The notes: a model not told the origin generated them from the sequence alone. Counted from the first letter of the stretch, positions 10,715-20,170 are shown. The stretch: 64,000 bases of DNA from Sporosarcina globispora (GCF_001274725.1 NZ_LGUF01000007.1:4654430-4718429); one strand, 5' to 3'. A program made the numbers and translations.

Positions 10715-12445
10715 TTACTCTACAATGTGCCACTTATGGAACTCATCTGTTCCGAATGGAGTTATTTTAACTCCGCCAACACGCTTGTTGATAGCCCATG
10801 GATCAATACGCTGTTCAAAGAAGATGATTGGTAATTCATCGTTAACAAGCTTTTGCCATTCGTTGTAGATTTCCTGACGGTGTTCAGTTACATCTTTGCT
10901 AGCGTCTTCAGGGAATGTTACACCCTTCTTGATTAGCTCATCAGACTTTTCGCTGTACCATCTCCACATGTTCCACTTGTCAGTAGATAACCAGATGCCT
11001 GATGGATCAGGATCTGGAGAAAGTCCCCATGCACCCATGAATGTTTCAATAGATGAATCATCTGCTTCAATTGAGTCATAGAAAAGGTTAAAGTCTTTTA
11101 GTGAACCGCCGTTAAGTTTTGCATTTAAGCCAACTTCCTGCCAGGATTGAAGAATGAATTGAGCACGTGCTTCTGAAGTTTCAGCGCCTGCCATTGCATC
11201 AAAGTTAATCGTGAATGGCTTGCCTTCTGGATCTTCACGGAAGCCGTCGCCGTCTTTATCAACAAAGCCTGCTTCCTCAAGTAATTTCTTTGCTTTCTCT
11301 GGATCGTACTCATACTGATTGATTTCTGAATCGTCAATTTTTGCCCAAGAAACGGATGGGAACGGAGTATTTAAAGGTTTTCCTAAGCCATTTGCGAAAC
11401 CATCAATGAACGCTTGACGGTCAATAGCATGTGCCATCGCATGGCGAAGGTTTTTGTTTTGGAATTTCTTATTATCAGAAACAACTACACCTTTTTTAGT
11501 GTCATAGTGACCCCAGTCAAAACCAATATAGCTGTAAGACATTGCATCTGCTTCTACTGGGTTAACATTATCAAGAGCTTTAATAGCTTCCCATTGATCT
11601 TTAGGAGCTTCAATTACATCAATTTCTCCATTTTGCACTAGACCTTGTGCAAGAGAGCCATCAATAACTTTGTAAACAACGCCATCTAATTTAGGCTTGC
11701 CTTGCCAGTAATCATCAAAACGCTCAAATTCAACCATTTCACCAGGTACGATGTTCTTAACTTTAAATGGTCCAACTCCAATTGGGTTCTTACGAACTTG
11801 GTCAGAATCAGGGATTTCTTTAGAAGTAAGATCTCCGTAATAGTGCTTTGGTTCCGGAATAGACCAGATGTTATCAAGTAAGTTAACAGAAGGCTCTGTT
11901 ACTGTTACTTCTACTGTGTAGTCGTCAATTACTTTAATACCTTCGATAGTATCAGCTTTTCCATCTTTGTACTCTTGAGCACCTTTGATCATTGCTACGT
12001 TAGCAAAACGCGCGCCTTCGTATGTTGGATCAGCAATTAAGTACCAAGCATATTCCATATCTTCAGCAGCTAACTCTTCTCCATCATGCCATTTAACACC
12101 TTGCTTAAGCTTAAAAGTTAACTTTGTTTTGTCTTCTGAAAGTTCCCAATCAGCTAGGTTTGGCTCAGGCTGCAATTCATCATTTGTTTTTACTAAACCT
12201 TCGTGCATGAATTGAAGGGCATTTACGTCGTCTTCCCCTTCGTAATAAGCATAAGAAAGAACGCCTTTAAATGGCTGTGTGTAACCGAAAGTTACCGTGC
12301 CGCCTTCTTTTACTTCTCCTGATGCTTTCCCATCATCTTTTGGTTCCTTTTCAGTACTGGCTTTCTCTCCGCCGCCAGAACATGCTGCAAGGAATACAGA
12401 CATGACCAGCAGAAGCGAAAGCAGCCAAAATGCTGATTTCTTCAT
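10715..12445 (-). CDS. appA: Oligopeptide-binding lipoprotein AppA
   Basis: Extracellular peptide-binding protein of the App system, 576 aa, SBP family 5. The signal peptide ends in lipobox LAAC with Cys22 as the lipid anchor, then a GGGEK-rich linker. In B. subtilis AppA takes longer peptides than OppA; that preference is carried over from the family, not seen here. The gene follows appF by about 35 nt and precedes a hairpin and appB. Confidence 0.93.
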   Translation of the reverse strand: MKKSAFWLLSLLLVMSVFLAACSGGGEKASTEKEPKDDGKASGEVKEGGTVTFGYTQPFKGVLSYAYYEGEDDVNALQFMHEGLVKTNDELQPEPNLADWELSEDKTKLTFKLKQGVKWHDGEELAAEDMEYAWYLIADPTYEGARFANVAMIKGAQEYKDGKADTIEGIKVIDDYTVEVTVTEPSVNLLDNIWSIPEPKHYYGDLTSKEIPDSDQVRKNPIGVGPFKVKNIVPGEMVEFERFDDYWQGKPKLDGVVYKVIDGSLAQGLVQNGEIDVIEAPKDQWEAIKALDNVNPVEADAMSYSYIGFDWGHYDTKKGVVVSDNKKFQNKNLRHAMAHAIDRQAFIDGFANGLGKPLNTPFPSVSWAKIDDSEINQYEYDPEKAKKLLEEAGFVDKDGDGFREDPEGKPFTINFDAMAGAETSEARAQFILQSWQEVGLNAKLNGGSLKDFNLFYDSIEADDSSIETFMGAWGLSPDPDPSGIWLSTDKWNMWRWYSEKSDELIKKGVTFPEDASKDVTEHRQEIYNEWQKLVNDELPIIFFEQRIDPWAINKRVGGVKITPFGTDEFHKWHIVE

Positions 12446-12480
12446 TGGTTTCCCCCCGAAAAATATTTTTTGACAAAGCC

Positions 12481-13497
12481 TTATTTATATAAGTGACAAG
12501 CGACCCTATGCCCAGGCTTCACCTCCTTTAATTGCGGTTTTACACTCTGGCATTCCGGCATTGCATGTGCGCAGCGGGGATGGAATGTACATCCTTTGGG
12601 AGGATCAATCGGGCTTGGCACATCGCCCTCTAAAATAATTCTTTCTTTTTTCTTGCGCGGATCCGGTTCAGGGATTGCAGAGATTAGAGCTTGAGTATAT
12701 GGATGCAAAGGCTCTGCATAAAGGCTGTCCTTCTCAGCGACTTCTACAAGGCCACCCAGATACATAACCCCTATCCGGTCACTCATATGTTTAACTACAC
12801 TCAAATCGTGGGCAATAAATAAGAAAGTGAGATCAAATTCATCCTGAAGCTCTTTCAAAAGATTCAATACTTGCGACTGAACGGATACGTCCAGAGCAGA
12901 GACAGGCTCATCCGCAATAATCAGCTTAGGTCTTAAAGCCAGTGCTCTTGCGATTCCGATACGCTGTCTTTGCCCTCCTGAAAATTCATGCGGATATTTA
13001 TAATATGCATCTTCAGGCAGTCCAACTTTTGCAAGCAAATCCATAACTTTAGGCTTCAGATCCTTTTCGGATTTACTGTTATAATTCCTTATTGGTTCTG
13101 ACACAAGATGCCCAACCATCATCATTGGATTTAAGGATGCATATGGATCCTGGAACACCATCTGGAAGTCCTGGCGGATTTTCCTCAGGCTGGTTCCTCT
13201 CACATTTGTGATATCCTGTCCGTCAAAAATGATTTGTCCATCTGTAGGTTCAAGAAGTCTGAGGATTGTTCTGCCTGTTGTAGATTTTCCGCATCCTGAT
13301 TCTCCAACCAGCCCCAATGTCTCCCCTTTTTTGATTTCAAAGGAAACATCATCGACTGCCTTAACGACTGCTACAGTCTTTCTAAGGATTCCGCCTTTTA
13401 TTGGATAGTAAGTTTTTAGGTTCTTAACTTCTAAAAGAACATCATTGCTGCTTTTATTCTTTTTTAAGACAGCTGTATTATTATGCTCTGTACTCAT
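12481..13497 (-). CDS. appF: Oligopeptide ABC transporter ATP-binding protein AppF
   Basis: ATPase subunit, 338 aa. It has Walker A GESGCGKS, signature FSGGQRQR, Walker B IIADEPVSALD and a C-terminal oligopeptide-transporter domain that keeps the cysteine motif (GCTFHPRCAHAMPEC). Its ATG shares one base with the appD stop (TAATG), so the two ATPases are translationally coupled and probably made in equal amounts. Confidence 0.93.
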   Translation of the reverse strand: MSTEHNNTAVLKKNKSSNDVLLEVKNLKTYYPIKGGILRKTVAVVKAVDDVSFEIKKGETLGLVGESGCGKSTTGRTILRLLEPTDGQIIFDGQDITNVRGTSLRKIRQDFQMVFQDPYASLNPMMMVGHLVSEPIRNYNSKSEKDLKPKVMDLLAKVGLPEDAYYKYPHEFSGGQRQRIGIARALALRPKLIIADEPVSALDVSVQSQVLNLLKELQDEFDLTFLFIAHDLSVVKHMSDRIGVMYLGGLVEVAEKDSLYAEPLHPYTQALISAIPEPDPRKKKERIILEGDVPSPIDPPKGCTFHPRCAHAMPECQSVKPQLKEVKPGHRVACHLYK

Positions 13498-14522
13498 TAT
13501 GCGTTCACCTCTTGTTTCGGCTGGCTTGTCTCGTAAAGCAGACAGGCAACCTCATGTCCTTCTTCATTTTCTGCCAATTGAGGTGTAACTGTCTGACATT
13601 CAGGCAAAGCCTTTGGGCAGCGCGCCGCAAATTTGCAGCCTGTTTTAGGCATATTTTTTAATGAAGGCACAATTCCCTTTATTGTGCTTAGCTTTTCCAC
13701 TTCTTCATCCATTTTCGGAATGGCACCCATTAAGAGCTGGGTATAAGGATGTTTTGGATTATGGAATAACGAGTCTACATCTGTTCGTTCTGCAATTTTC
13801 CCCGCATACATTACGATTACTTCATCGCACATTTCAGCCACAACACCAAGGTCATGAGTAATCAGAATGACGGACATATCATTGACTTCCTGGATTTCCT
13901 TTAAAAGCTCTAAAATTTGGGCTTGTACTGTTACATCCAGTGCAGTTGTCGGCTCATCGGCTATCAGTAGCTTTGGCTGGCATGCAATGGCGATGGCGAT
14001 CATGACCCTTTGCCTCATTCCCCCTGAAAGCTGATGCGGATATTCATCAACAATTTTTTCTGGCCTTGATATTCCCACACTTTTTAATAGTGCAATACTC
14101 TTTAGCCGGGCTTCTTTTTTGGATATTTTCATATGATTGAATAAAACTTCCTGCAGCTGGAAGCCGATAGAGAATACAGGATTTAAAGAAGTCATAGGCT
14201 CCTGGAATATCATTGCGATATCCTTACCCCTGATTTTATTAATCTCTGAATCTGTCATATTCTCCAAATGGACACCATCAAAGATGATTTCGCCGTTTCG
14301 GATTTGTCCTATTCCTTTTGGAAGAAGCTTCATAACGGAAAGGCTCATGACTGATTTACCGCAGCCAGACTCCCCTACGATGCCAACTATTTGCCTAGGT
14401 TTAACCCGAAAGGAAACATTATCTACTGCGTTATAGTATGTACCATCTATGGAAAAAGCCGTTTCTAAATTCTTCACCTCTAGTAATGGTGCGTCTGTAT
14501 GTTGATGGGATTTAGCGGTCAT
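13497..14522 (-). CDS. appD: Oligopeptide ABC transporter ATP-binding protein AppD
   Basis: First gene of appDFABC, 341 aa. Walker A GESGCGKS, signature LSGGMRQR and Walker [13 protein letters not shown] are intact, and the C-terminal cysteine motif is kept ([15 protein letters not shown]). In structurally studied Dpp ATPases such cysteines hold an iron-sulfur cluster; whether they do so here is inference. The upstream gap of about 155 nt to yjaZ carries a terminator and presumably the operon promoter. Confidence 0.93.
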   Translation of the reverse strand: MTAKSHQHTDAPLLEVKNLETAFSIDGTYYNAVDNVSFRVKPRQIVGIVGESGCGKSVMSLSVMKLLPKGIGQIRNGEIIFDGVHLENMTDSEINKIRGKDIAMIFQEPMTSLNPVFSIGFQLQEVLFNHMKISKKEARLKSIALLKSVGISRPEKIVDEYPHQLSGGMRQRVMIAIAIACQPKLLIADEPTTALDVTVQAQILELLKEIQEVNDMSVILITHDLGVVAEMCDEVIVMYAGKIAERTDVDSLFHNPKHPYTQLLMGAIPKMDEEVEKLSTIKGIVPSLKNMPKTGCKFAARCPKALPECQTVTPQLAENEEGHEVACLLYETSQPKQEVNA

Positions 14523-14644
14523 AGGACACCTCTTACCTATTTGAATTATTCTGTTAATTCTTTCTATTTGTCTAAAATATTATTACAAAGTTATTACAAT
14601 TGCAAGATTTTTTTAAAATTTGTTAAAATTCATTTTTCTATACT

Positions 14645-14672
14645 AAAAAAAAAGCCCGCATTTTAGGGCTTT
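14645..14672 (-). terminator. Terminator after yjaZ
   Basis: On the minus strand AAAGCCC pairs with GGGCTTT and runs into nine Ts, just after the yjaZ stop. It insulates yjaZ from appD. Confidence 0.85.
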
Positions 14673-14679
14673 AAAGCGA

Positions 14680-15348
14680 TTATGATTCCAGTTTATATAA
14701 AGTTTGATCCACAAAATATTCGGACGGTTCACTAAAAGATAGTTTTGTAGAATAACTTTTTTTCTCTCTAAAGTCTCTTACAATCTCATAGCCGGCTGCG
14801 TAACCAAGTAATGGCGGATATGGTTTTTCACCAAATAATAACCTCTGGTGAAGTCTTTCATTTTTTTTTAGTTTTAAATGCTCTTTGATCAATTTATTCC
14901 AGAAATTCCTGATCTCTTCTTTTGAATATCTGCTGCACCAGGTTCCCCTGTATTTTTTTCCGCAGTGTATTTCTACAGCATGTTCGGCGAGCCCCTCCAA
15001 TATAATGGAATCAAGAAGCGTAAACTCTTCCAGGTTTTTTTTCTGAGAATTTATTCTGCATGTATGATGGTATTCATGTACAAAAAGAGCTTCAATTTCG
15101 TCTTTGTCTATATGAAAAGGGAGAAACAGAAAGAGCATCTTTTCGAAAGAAACCCCCGATTTGCCTGGCGGCCGTGAAAAAAGTCCGCCTGCTGCTGATG
15201 GGAAGATGTATACATCAATACTTGGTCCAGCCCACTTTTCCCTATATTTCAAGTATATTTTTTCTACTATATCCCATGCCTCTTTTTCTTTTAATTCATT
15301 GAAAGTGTTCCTGCTGAACCGGTCCGGTTTATACATGCCAAAATCCAT
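14680..15348 (-). CDS. yjaZ: YjaZ-like predicted Zn-protease (DUF2268), 5' end apparently frameshifted
   Basis: Predicted metallopeptidase with the zinc motif HEYHH near residues 95-99 of the frame that begins at ATG 15348, and a second Glu-containing segment (LDSIILEGLAEHAVE) that fits a gluzincin. As recalled, YjaZ proteins are about 260 aa; this frame gives 222. The same frame stays open upstream to 15492 and reads like protein (VKTDLWLEESFNEPLKIC). A good ribosome site and ATG at 15467 lead into ATG-GGA-TAG, one base out of phase with that extension. So the gene has either lost a base at codon 2-3 or starts internally; activity is uncertain. Confidence 0.7.
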   Translation of the reverse strand: MDFGMYKPDRFSRNTFNELKEKEAWDIVEKIYLKYREKWAGPSIDVYIFPSAAGGLFSRPPGKSGVSFEKMLFLFLPFHIDKDEIEALFVHEYHHTCRINSQKKNLEEFTLLDSIILEGLAEHAVEIHCGKKYRGTWCSRYSKEEIRNFWNKLIKEHLKLKKNERLHQRLLFGEKPYPPLLGYAAGYEIVRDFREKKSYSTKLSFSEPSEYFVDQTLYKLES

Positions 15349-15535
15349 TAAGTATTCATATATTTTTCGGGAATTATGATCATTGAATGGTTCGGTAAGT
15401 TTTTCACATATTTTTAATGGTTCATTGAAACTTTCCTCCAGCCATAAATCTGTTTTGACTATCCCATTTTTACCACCCCCATATACTGGATTTTATGTAG
15501 GTGGCAGCATTTTGGTTCTGTTTCGCTTCGTGCAG

Positions 15536-15585
15536 CAAAAATAAAAGCTGATTCAAAGGACAAATTAACATCCTTCGAATCAGCT
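15536..15585 (-). terminator. Terminator of the fabH-fabF operon
   Basis: A 15-bp stem (15546-15560 with 15571-15585, one wobble pair in the RNA) just after fabF is followed on the minus strand by a T-rich run (TTTTATTTTT). Confidence 0.88.
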
Positions 15586-15597
15586 CCGATTTATTTA

Positions 15598-16836
15598 TTA
15601 TTCGTATCTTTTGAAGACAATGGTGGCATTGTGGCCCCCAAAGCCCAGGGAATTGCTCATTGCTGCTTTTATTTCTTTTTCCCTGGCCTGATTTGGCACA
15701 TAATCGAGATCACATTCAGGATCTGGGTTTTCAAGATTCATGGTTGGCGGCATTATACCTTCCTTCATTGCCAAAACTGTGAAGATGGCTTCAATTCCGC
15801 CTGCCGCTCCCAGAAGATGTCCTGTCATTGATTTTGTCGAGCTTACCGCCAATTTGTAGGCATGCTCTCCGAACACCTCTTTGATTGCCAATGTTTCAAA
15901 TTTATCATTATAATCGGTACTTGTACCATGTGCATTAATATAATCAATATCTTCCGGCTTTAAGCCGCCATCTTCAATCGCCATTTTCATGGCTCTTGCT
16001 CCGCCTTCCCCGCCTGGAGCAGGTGCAGTGATATGATAAGCATCTCCGGTAGCGCCATAGCCAATGATTTCAGCGTAAATTTTTGCGCCGCGGGCAAGTG
16101 CATGTTCCAGTTCCTCAAGAACTACGATTCCCGCACCTTCTCCAATTACAAATCCATCACGGTCTTGATCAAAGGGACGGCTGGCTGTTTTTGGATCTGG
16201 ATTGGTTGAAAGAGCCGTGTTGGCACAAAATCCGGCTACAGACATTTTTGTGATTGGTGCTTCTGCTCCTCCTGTGATCATCGCATCGGCATCGCCGCGC
16301 TGAATAACCTTAAAGGCATCTCCAATAGAGTTTGTTCCAGTGGCACATGCGGTAACCGTACAGGAGTTAAAGCCTTTTGCCCCTAAATAAATTGAAACCT
16401 GGCCAGTTGCCATGTCCGGAATCATCATTGGCACGAAAAATGGGCTGACCCTTCTGTATCCACGCTTCAAAAATGTTTCATATTGATTTTCAAAGGTTTC
16501 CATTCCGCCGATTCCTGAACCGATCCAAACACCGATGCGATGAGCATTTTCATCTGTAATCTGAAGGTTTGCATCCTTTACGGCCATTAAGGATGAAGCA
16601 ACAGCATAATGTGTAAAACGGTCCATCTTTCTGGCATCTTTTTTGTCAAAGAATTCTTCAGGATTGAAATCTTTTACCTCAGCAGCTACCTTAGCCGGAT
16701 ATTCATCTGCATTTAATCTAGTCAGCGGCCCTACTCCTGAAACCCCTGATTTAATATTATTCCATGTCGTTTCTGTATTATTTCCAAGCGGAGTTACAGC
16801 ACCAATGCCTGTAACGACAACTCTTCTCTTATTCAT
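15598..16836 (-). CDS. fabF: 3-oxoacyl-[ACP] synthase II
   Basis: Condensing enzyme that elongates acyl-ACP with malonyl-ACP in type II fatty-acid synthesis. The 412 aa length is standard. The active-site Cys is in [11 protein letters not shown], and the two histidines are in [11 protein letters not shown] and [13 protein letters not shown] 16836 has AAGGAGC upstream. It lies 49 nt behind fabH and so belongs to the FapR-controlled fabH-fabF unit. Confidence 0.97.
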   Translation of the reverse strand: MNKRRVVVTGIGAVTPLGNNTETTWNNIKSGVSGVGPLTRLNADEYPAKVAAEVKDFNPEEFFDKKDARKMDRFTHYAVASSLMAVKDANLQITDENAHRIGVWIGSGIGGMETFENQYETFLKRGYRRVSPFFVPMMIPDMATGQVSIYLGAKGFNSCTVTACATGTNSIGDAFKVIQRGDADAMITGGAEAPITKMSVAGFCANTALSTNPDPKTASRPFDQDRDGFVIGEGAGIVVLEELEHALARGAKIYAEIIGYGATGDAYHITAPAPGGEGGARAMKMAIEDGGLKPEDIDYINAHGTSTDYNDKFETLAIKEVFGEHAYKLAVSSTKSMTGHLLGAAGGIEAIFTVLAMKEGIMPPTMNLENPDPECDLDYVPNQAREKEIKAAMSNSLGFGGHNATIVFKRYE

Positions 16837-16885
16837 TTTAATTGCAGCTCCTTTTAGATTATCATCATATTTAAAATGAGGCCTC

Positions 16886-17818
16886 TTACCTTCCCCATCT
16901 CATGGCAATGGCTCCCCACGTTAGCCCTCCGCCGAAGCCGACCATTACGAGCAAATCATCATCTTTAATTTTACCGGCTTCCACTTCTTCCACCAAAGCA
17001 ATTGGAATCGAAGAAGCAGAAGTATTTCCGTATTTATCCACGGTTTTTGACATTTTTTCAACCGGAAGCTCAAGCCTCTGGCGTGACGCTTCCATAATGC
17101 GGATATTTGCCTGGTGCGGAATAAGAAAATCTACATCCTCTTTGGATAGTCCAGCCTTATCAAGTACGTTTATGCAGCTTTCTCCCATTTGGCGTACCGC
17201 AAATTTGAACACTTCGCGTCCGTTCATGATGATATATTCATCCTGATATAGATGCTTTGCGCCTGTTCCATCTGCTCCTAATTCAAATGATAATATTCCG
17301 CGGCCATCAGAGACCGGTCCAATTACCGCTGCACCTGCTCCGTCTCCAAATAAAACAGCTGTATTTCGGTCATTCCAGTCTGTAATTTTTGAAAGCTTTT
17401 CAACACCTACTACTAAAACATGTTTATATGTTCCTGTTTCAATAAACTGATTTGCAGTTATGATACCATACATGAAACCTGCACACGCAGCGCTAATATC
17501 CATTGCCGCCGCCTTGCTGGCTTTCAAACGCTCCTGAAGCATGCAGGCTACAGAGGGAAATGGGTTATCTGGTGTAACTGTTGCTACTAAAATAAGATCT
17601 AGGTCCTCTGCTTCAATGCCTGCATTATCCAAAGCTTTAATTGCTGACTCATATGCCATATCAGAAGTGTCTATGCTATCATCCGCAATTCTTCTTTCCT
17701 CAATTCCAGTTCTAGTCCGAATCCATTCATCAGAAGTATCAACTATTTTTTCCAAATCAGCATTTGTTACCACTTTTTCAGGAAGATATCTTCCGATTCC
17801 TATAATTCCAGCATTCAT
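16886..17818 (-). CDS. fabH: 3-oxoacyl-[ACP] synthase III (FabHA type)
   Basis: Starts fatty-acid synthesis by condensing an acyl-CoA primer with malonyl-ACP; in bacilli branched primers are preferred. The 310 aa protein has the Cys nucleophile in [10 protein letters not shown], His in IPHQANIRI and Asn in GNTSASS. Gene order with fabF, yjaZ and app matches B. subtilis fabHA. A FapR operator lies about 60 bp upstream of its ATG. Confidence 0.97.
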   Translation of the reverse strand: MNAGIIGIGRYLPEKVVTNADLEKIVDTSDEWIRTRTGIEERRIADDSIDTSDMAYESAIKALDNAGIEAEDLDLILVATVTPDNPFPSVACMLQERLKASKAAAMDISAACAGFMYGIITANQFIETGTYKHVLVVGVEKLSKITDWNDRNTAVLFGDGAGAAVIGPVSDGRGILSFELGADGTGAKHLYQDEYIIMNGREVFKFAVRQMGESCINVLDKAGLSKEDVDFLIPHQANIRIMEASRQRLELPVEKMSKTVDKYGNTSASSIPIALVEEVEAGKIKDDDLLVMVGFGGGLTWGAIAMRWGR

Positions 17819-17879
17819 GGAGTCCCACTCCCTTTCGTATTTACAAACCCATTCTCTATTTATATATTATTATCAATTA

Positions 17880-17896
17880 TTATGACTTGGTACTAA
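17880..17896 (-). promoter_or_regulatory. FapR operator upstream of fabH
   Basis: Read on the minus strand the site is TTAGTACCAAGTCATAA, very close to the 17-bp FapR palindrome (TTAGTACCTAGTCTTAA). FapR represses lipid-synthesis genes and is released by malonyl-CoA. AT-rich -10-like sequences lie just downstream. Confidence 0.85.
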
Positions 17897-18026
17897 TTTT
17901 AGCAAAAGTATATATAAGAACGCAACACTTTTTACCTGCGCGGACTTAATACTGACAAATGTCTATACCCTGCAAATTTTTGTTCATATGCTGTTATATA
18001 GGCATCTGAAAGGAGGATATCGGCAT

Positions 18027-18398
18027 ATGCTTGATGAGGAATATAAAGAAAATGAAAATACAGGAGACCCATTAACTCATTTTTTATTTGGGGAAAGAGC
18101 AAGAAGAAACAGACCAACAGAAGAAGAAAATGAGCTCGAGAGGAAAGATGACTGGCTTTTTGGAGGCAAGAACAGAAATGTTCATGAAGCTGATGAATGG
18201 CTGCTTGGCGGAAGGAGCAGGGCAACTAATGAAAGAAATGATTCTGCAAGCGAAAATGAGAACAATATTCTTAACAATATTAACTTAGAGGAACTAATGG
18301 GTAACATTGATACACTAATGAGTTCGGCTCATCAGTTAAAGCCATTGCTAAAAAAAGCAGGACCTTTGCTGGAGATGTTTTTGAAGAAGCAGGGGTAG
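18027..18398 (+). CDS. Small acidic protein with WLxGG repeats, at the yjzB position
   Basis: A 123 aa hydrophilic protein starting at ATG 18027, with AAGGAGG 10 nt upstream; an earlier in-frame start lacks such a site. Three spaced copies of a short motif are visible: LTHFLFGERAR, DDWLFGGKNR and DEWLLGGRSR. A C-terminal half follows, with Asn-rich linker and helix-forming sequence (LEELMGNIDTLM, PLLKKAGPLLEMFLKK). It lies between comZ and fabH, where B. subtilis has yjzB, but I cannot show homology. Function unknown; a structural or coat-associated role is possible. Confidence 0.7.
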   Translation: MLDEEYKENENTGDPLTHFLFGERARRNRPTEEENELERKDDWLFGGKNRNVHEADEWLLGGRSRATNERNDSASENENNILNNINLEELMGNIDTLMSSAHQLKPLLKKAGPLLEMFLKKQG

Positions 18399-18509
18399 GG
18401 GCTATTCATCATACGTTGACTTTTAAATATATCCTGGTTTTTGCTGGTCCAACTCCGGATAGATTTAAAGATTTTAATATCCTATATGCTGTATGCCTGG
18501 ATTCAAGAT

Positions 18510-18692
18510 TTAAATAACCCCGGCATCTTTATTTGTTATTTTAGAATTAAAAAGCAAAAGATAGTCTGTTAATGCTTCCATATGGCCCGTTCCTGAAACC
18601 ATTTTACCTTTAACACAACACCACTTCCCTTCTTTTCTAACAACCGCAAAGGACTTGCAGGAATGACATTGAACAGGCGCGAACCACCACAT
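18510..18692 (-). pseudogene. Remnant of a NERD-type (nuclease-related domain) protein C-terminus
   Basis: The minus-strand frame reads CHSCKSFAVVRKEGKWCC, then GHMEALTDYLLLFNSKITN and a stop. This resembles the zinc-ribbon and the (A/G)HxEALxDYxLL...ITN tail found at the C-terminus of Bacillus NERD proteins, by memory of the family. One of the later zinc-ribbon cysteines appears lost (CCVKGK). The upstream part is cut off by the GCGC repeat block, with no NERD domain in any frame. It is best read as a truncated fossil. Confidence 0.5.
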
Positions 18693-18826
18693 CTTTTTGC
18701 GCGAGCTTCTTTACTTCGCACGCGGATCTATCCCGTTTCAGCACTGACTTCTTTCTTTTGCGCGAGGATTTTCCTGGTTTATGTGCGAACTCCTCCTTTA
18801 GAGGAGACTCGTTTGATTGCGCGCGG
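18675..18826. repeat. Degenerate tandem GCGC-type intergenic repeats
   Basis: GCGCGA/GTGCGA-type cores recur at about 18677, 18699, 18719, 18760, 18784 and 18821, spaced 20-41 nt, separated by AT-richer filler. On the minus strand each unit resembles TTCGCGCA. The block is non-coding and unlike its surroundings in base composition. It does not have constant repeats or spacers as CRISPR would. Confidence 0.6.
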
Positions 18827-18844
18827 CTATATACGAATCCAAAC

Positions 18845-18871
18845 AAAAAAACCAGCCCAATAGGCTGGTTT
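18845..18871 (-). terminator. Terminator of the med-comZ unit
   Basis: AAACCAGCC pairs with GGCTGGTTT (18849-18857 with 18863-18871) and runs into a T-tract on the minus strand, right after the comZ stop. Confidence 0.88.
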
Positions 18872-18875
18872 CTCA

Positions 18876-19070
18876 TTATTCTTCACCTTTCAAAGCATCC
18901 GCTTTGCCCATTTCGTAGGCTTCGTTCATGACTTTTGTGAACAGTGTCATGAATGGCTGGATCATTTCCATGGATAGTTCGATGCCTGCTTCGTCTAGCT
19001 GCTTTTTGGCTTCTGGCAGGTATTTCATGGCGATTTGCATGAATTCCATGTTTTTTTCATTTGGCTGCAT
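18876..19070 (-). CDS. comZ: ComG operon repressor ComZ
   Basis: A 64 aa, mostly helical protein (LPEAKKQLDEAGIELSMEMI...) ending in an acidic tail, recognised as ComZ. In B. subtilis it lowers expression of the comG operon, which builds the DNA-uptake pseudopilus. It lies 27 nt after med with a GGAGGT ribosome site, the same med-comZ pairing as B. subtilis, and is followed by a terminator. Confidence 0.88.
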   Translation of the reverse strand: MQPNEKNMEFMQIAMKYLPEAKKQLDEAGIELSMEMIQPFMTLFTKVMNEAYEMGKADALKGEE

Positions 19071-19097
19071 CCCTGTAGTACCTCCTATGTATGTAGA

Positions 19098-20057
19098 TTA
19101 CTCGTTGGGCAGTTTGCCTGTTTTTTTGTAATTCTCAATGGCAGCGTCCAGTTCTTTTTTAAATTCTTCGTCAACGTCAGGACTGAATTTGCCCAGTGAA
19201 ATAACTTCATCTTTGAAATCAAAGGATAGGTTCCCTGATTCCAGTTCGCCTTCGTTGAATTTTGATGCCACTAGTTCATACAAAACATCGACATGCTGAA
19301 TCGTGCTGGTTAAGACGACTGATTCCCCCAGATCAGACTGGTCGGAAATGTAGCCGATTGCATATAGCCCTTCTTCTTTTAGCTTTTCGATGACAGGAAC
19401 ATTATACCCATCTCCTGCAGGATAGACAACATCCGCCTTATTGGAAATCATTTTGTCCAAAAGAGCTATGGCTTTATTATCATTGTCCCAGTTGCCGACA
19501 TATTGGATTTGCACGTTTATACTATCATCAATATAGCTTACACCTTCATAAAAACCTTCTACTTCCGGCTGCCATTCAAAAGCTGCCAGCATCCCTACAT
19601 TCTTGGTTTCTGTCATATGGCCTGCAACCATACCGCCGAAGAAACCCATTGCATATGCTTCAAAATTCAAGCTGGTGGTATTGTCATTTTGGGCATTGCC
19701 ATTAAAGCTGACAAAATGAATGTCAGGGTATTTTTTAGAAATGTTATTAAAGTATGCCGCATATTCATTGCCATGTCCAAAAATCAGGTTCACACCTTTT
19801 TGGTCAAATTCTTGAACAGCTCTTTCAACAACCATCTCAGAATTCATGCCTTCTTTATAATAAACCTCAACATTATAGTGGGATTGAATCTTTAACATGC
19901 CTTTATAGCCTTTAGTTCCCCATACCTGATCATTGATTGTATCGGGCACTAATAATCCAGCTTTCTCTAGTTTTCCTGTAGACATCTCATGTCTGCAGGA
20001 GGCCAATAAAAGAAGGCACAAAAAAAGGATCCCTAATTTCGCTAATGTCTTATGCAT
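19098..20057 (-). CDS. med: Med, BMP-type lipoprotein linked to competence
   Basis: A 319 aa lipoprotein of the basic-membrane-protein/PnrA family. The signal ends in LASC, so Cys21 is the lipid anchor. The mature part has the periplasmic-binding fold (GLLVPDTINDQVWGTKGYKG...; FGHGNEYAAYF). In B. subtilis Med raises comK expression; related proteins bind nucleosides. No ABC genes are adjacent, so it is unlikely to be a transporter component here. Confidence 0.88.
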   Translation of the reverse strand: MHKTLAKLGILFLCLLLLASCRHEMSTGKLEKAGLLVPDTINDQVWGTKGYKGMLKIQSHYNVEVYYKEGMNSEMVVERAVQEFDQKGVNLIFGHGNEYAAYFNNISKKYPDIHFVSFNGNAQNDNTTSLNFEAYAMGFFGGMVAGHMTETKNVGMLAAFEWQPEVEGFYEGVSYIDDSINVQIQYVGNWDNDNKAIALLDKMISNKADVVYPAGDGYNVPVIEKLKEEGLYAIGYISDQSDLGESVVLTSTIQHVDVLYELVASKFNEGELESGNLSFDFKDEVISLGKFSPDVDEEFKKELDAAIENYKKTGKLPNE

Positions 20058-20170
20058 CTCCTTTTCTCCGCCTCTCTGTCTTACCCTTCATACAATGGCA
20101 TGACCGGTTTATTTTACCAGACTAATTCAATTCTACCTTGTCTGTATGTTAAATGGAAAGATTTTTTTCG

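Larger units (their letters stand above)
18399..18875. other. Gene-poor stretch with a gene remnant and a GCGC repeat block
   Basis: About 480 bases without an intact gene. It holds a C-terminal remnant of a nuclease-related gene (18510-18692, minus), a block of degenerate GCGC-containing repeats (18675-18826) and the comZ terminator. From 18399 to 18509 nothing is recognisable. Confidence 0.6.

Noticed and set aside
18675..18826. The GCGC repeats as a CRISPR array.
   Set aside because: The cores are only about 6-8 nt, intervals vary between 20 and 41 nt, and no cas gene is present.
18637..18876. A 79-codon minus-strand frame through the GCGC repeat block.
   Set aside because: It owes its length to the repeat block, overlaps the comZ terminator and has no protein-like features.
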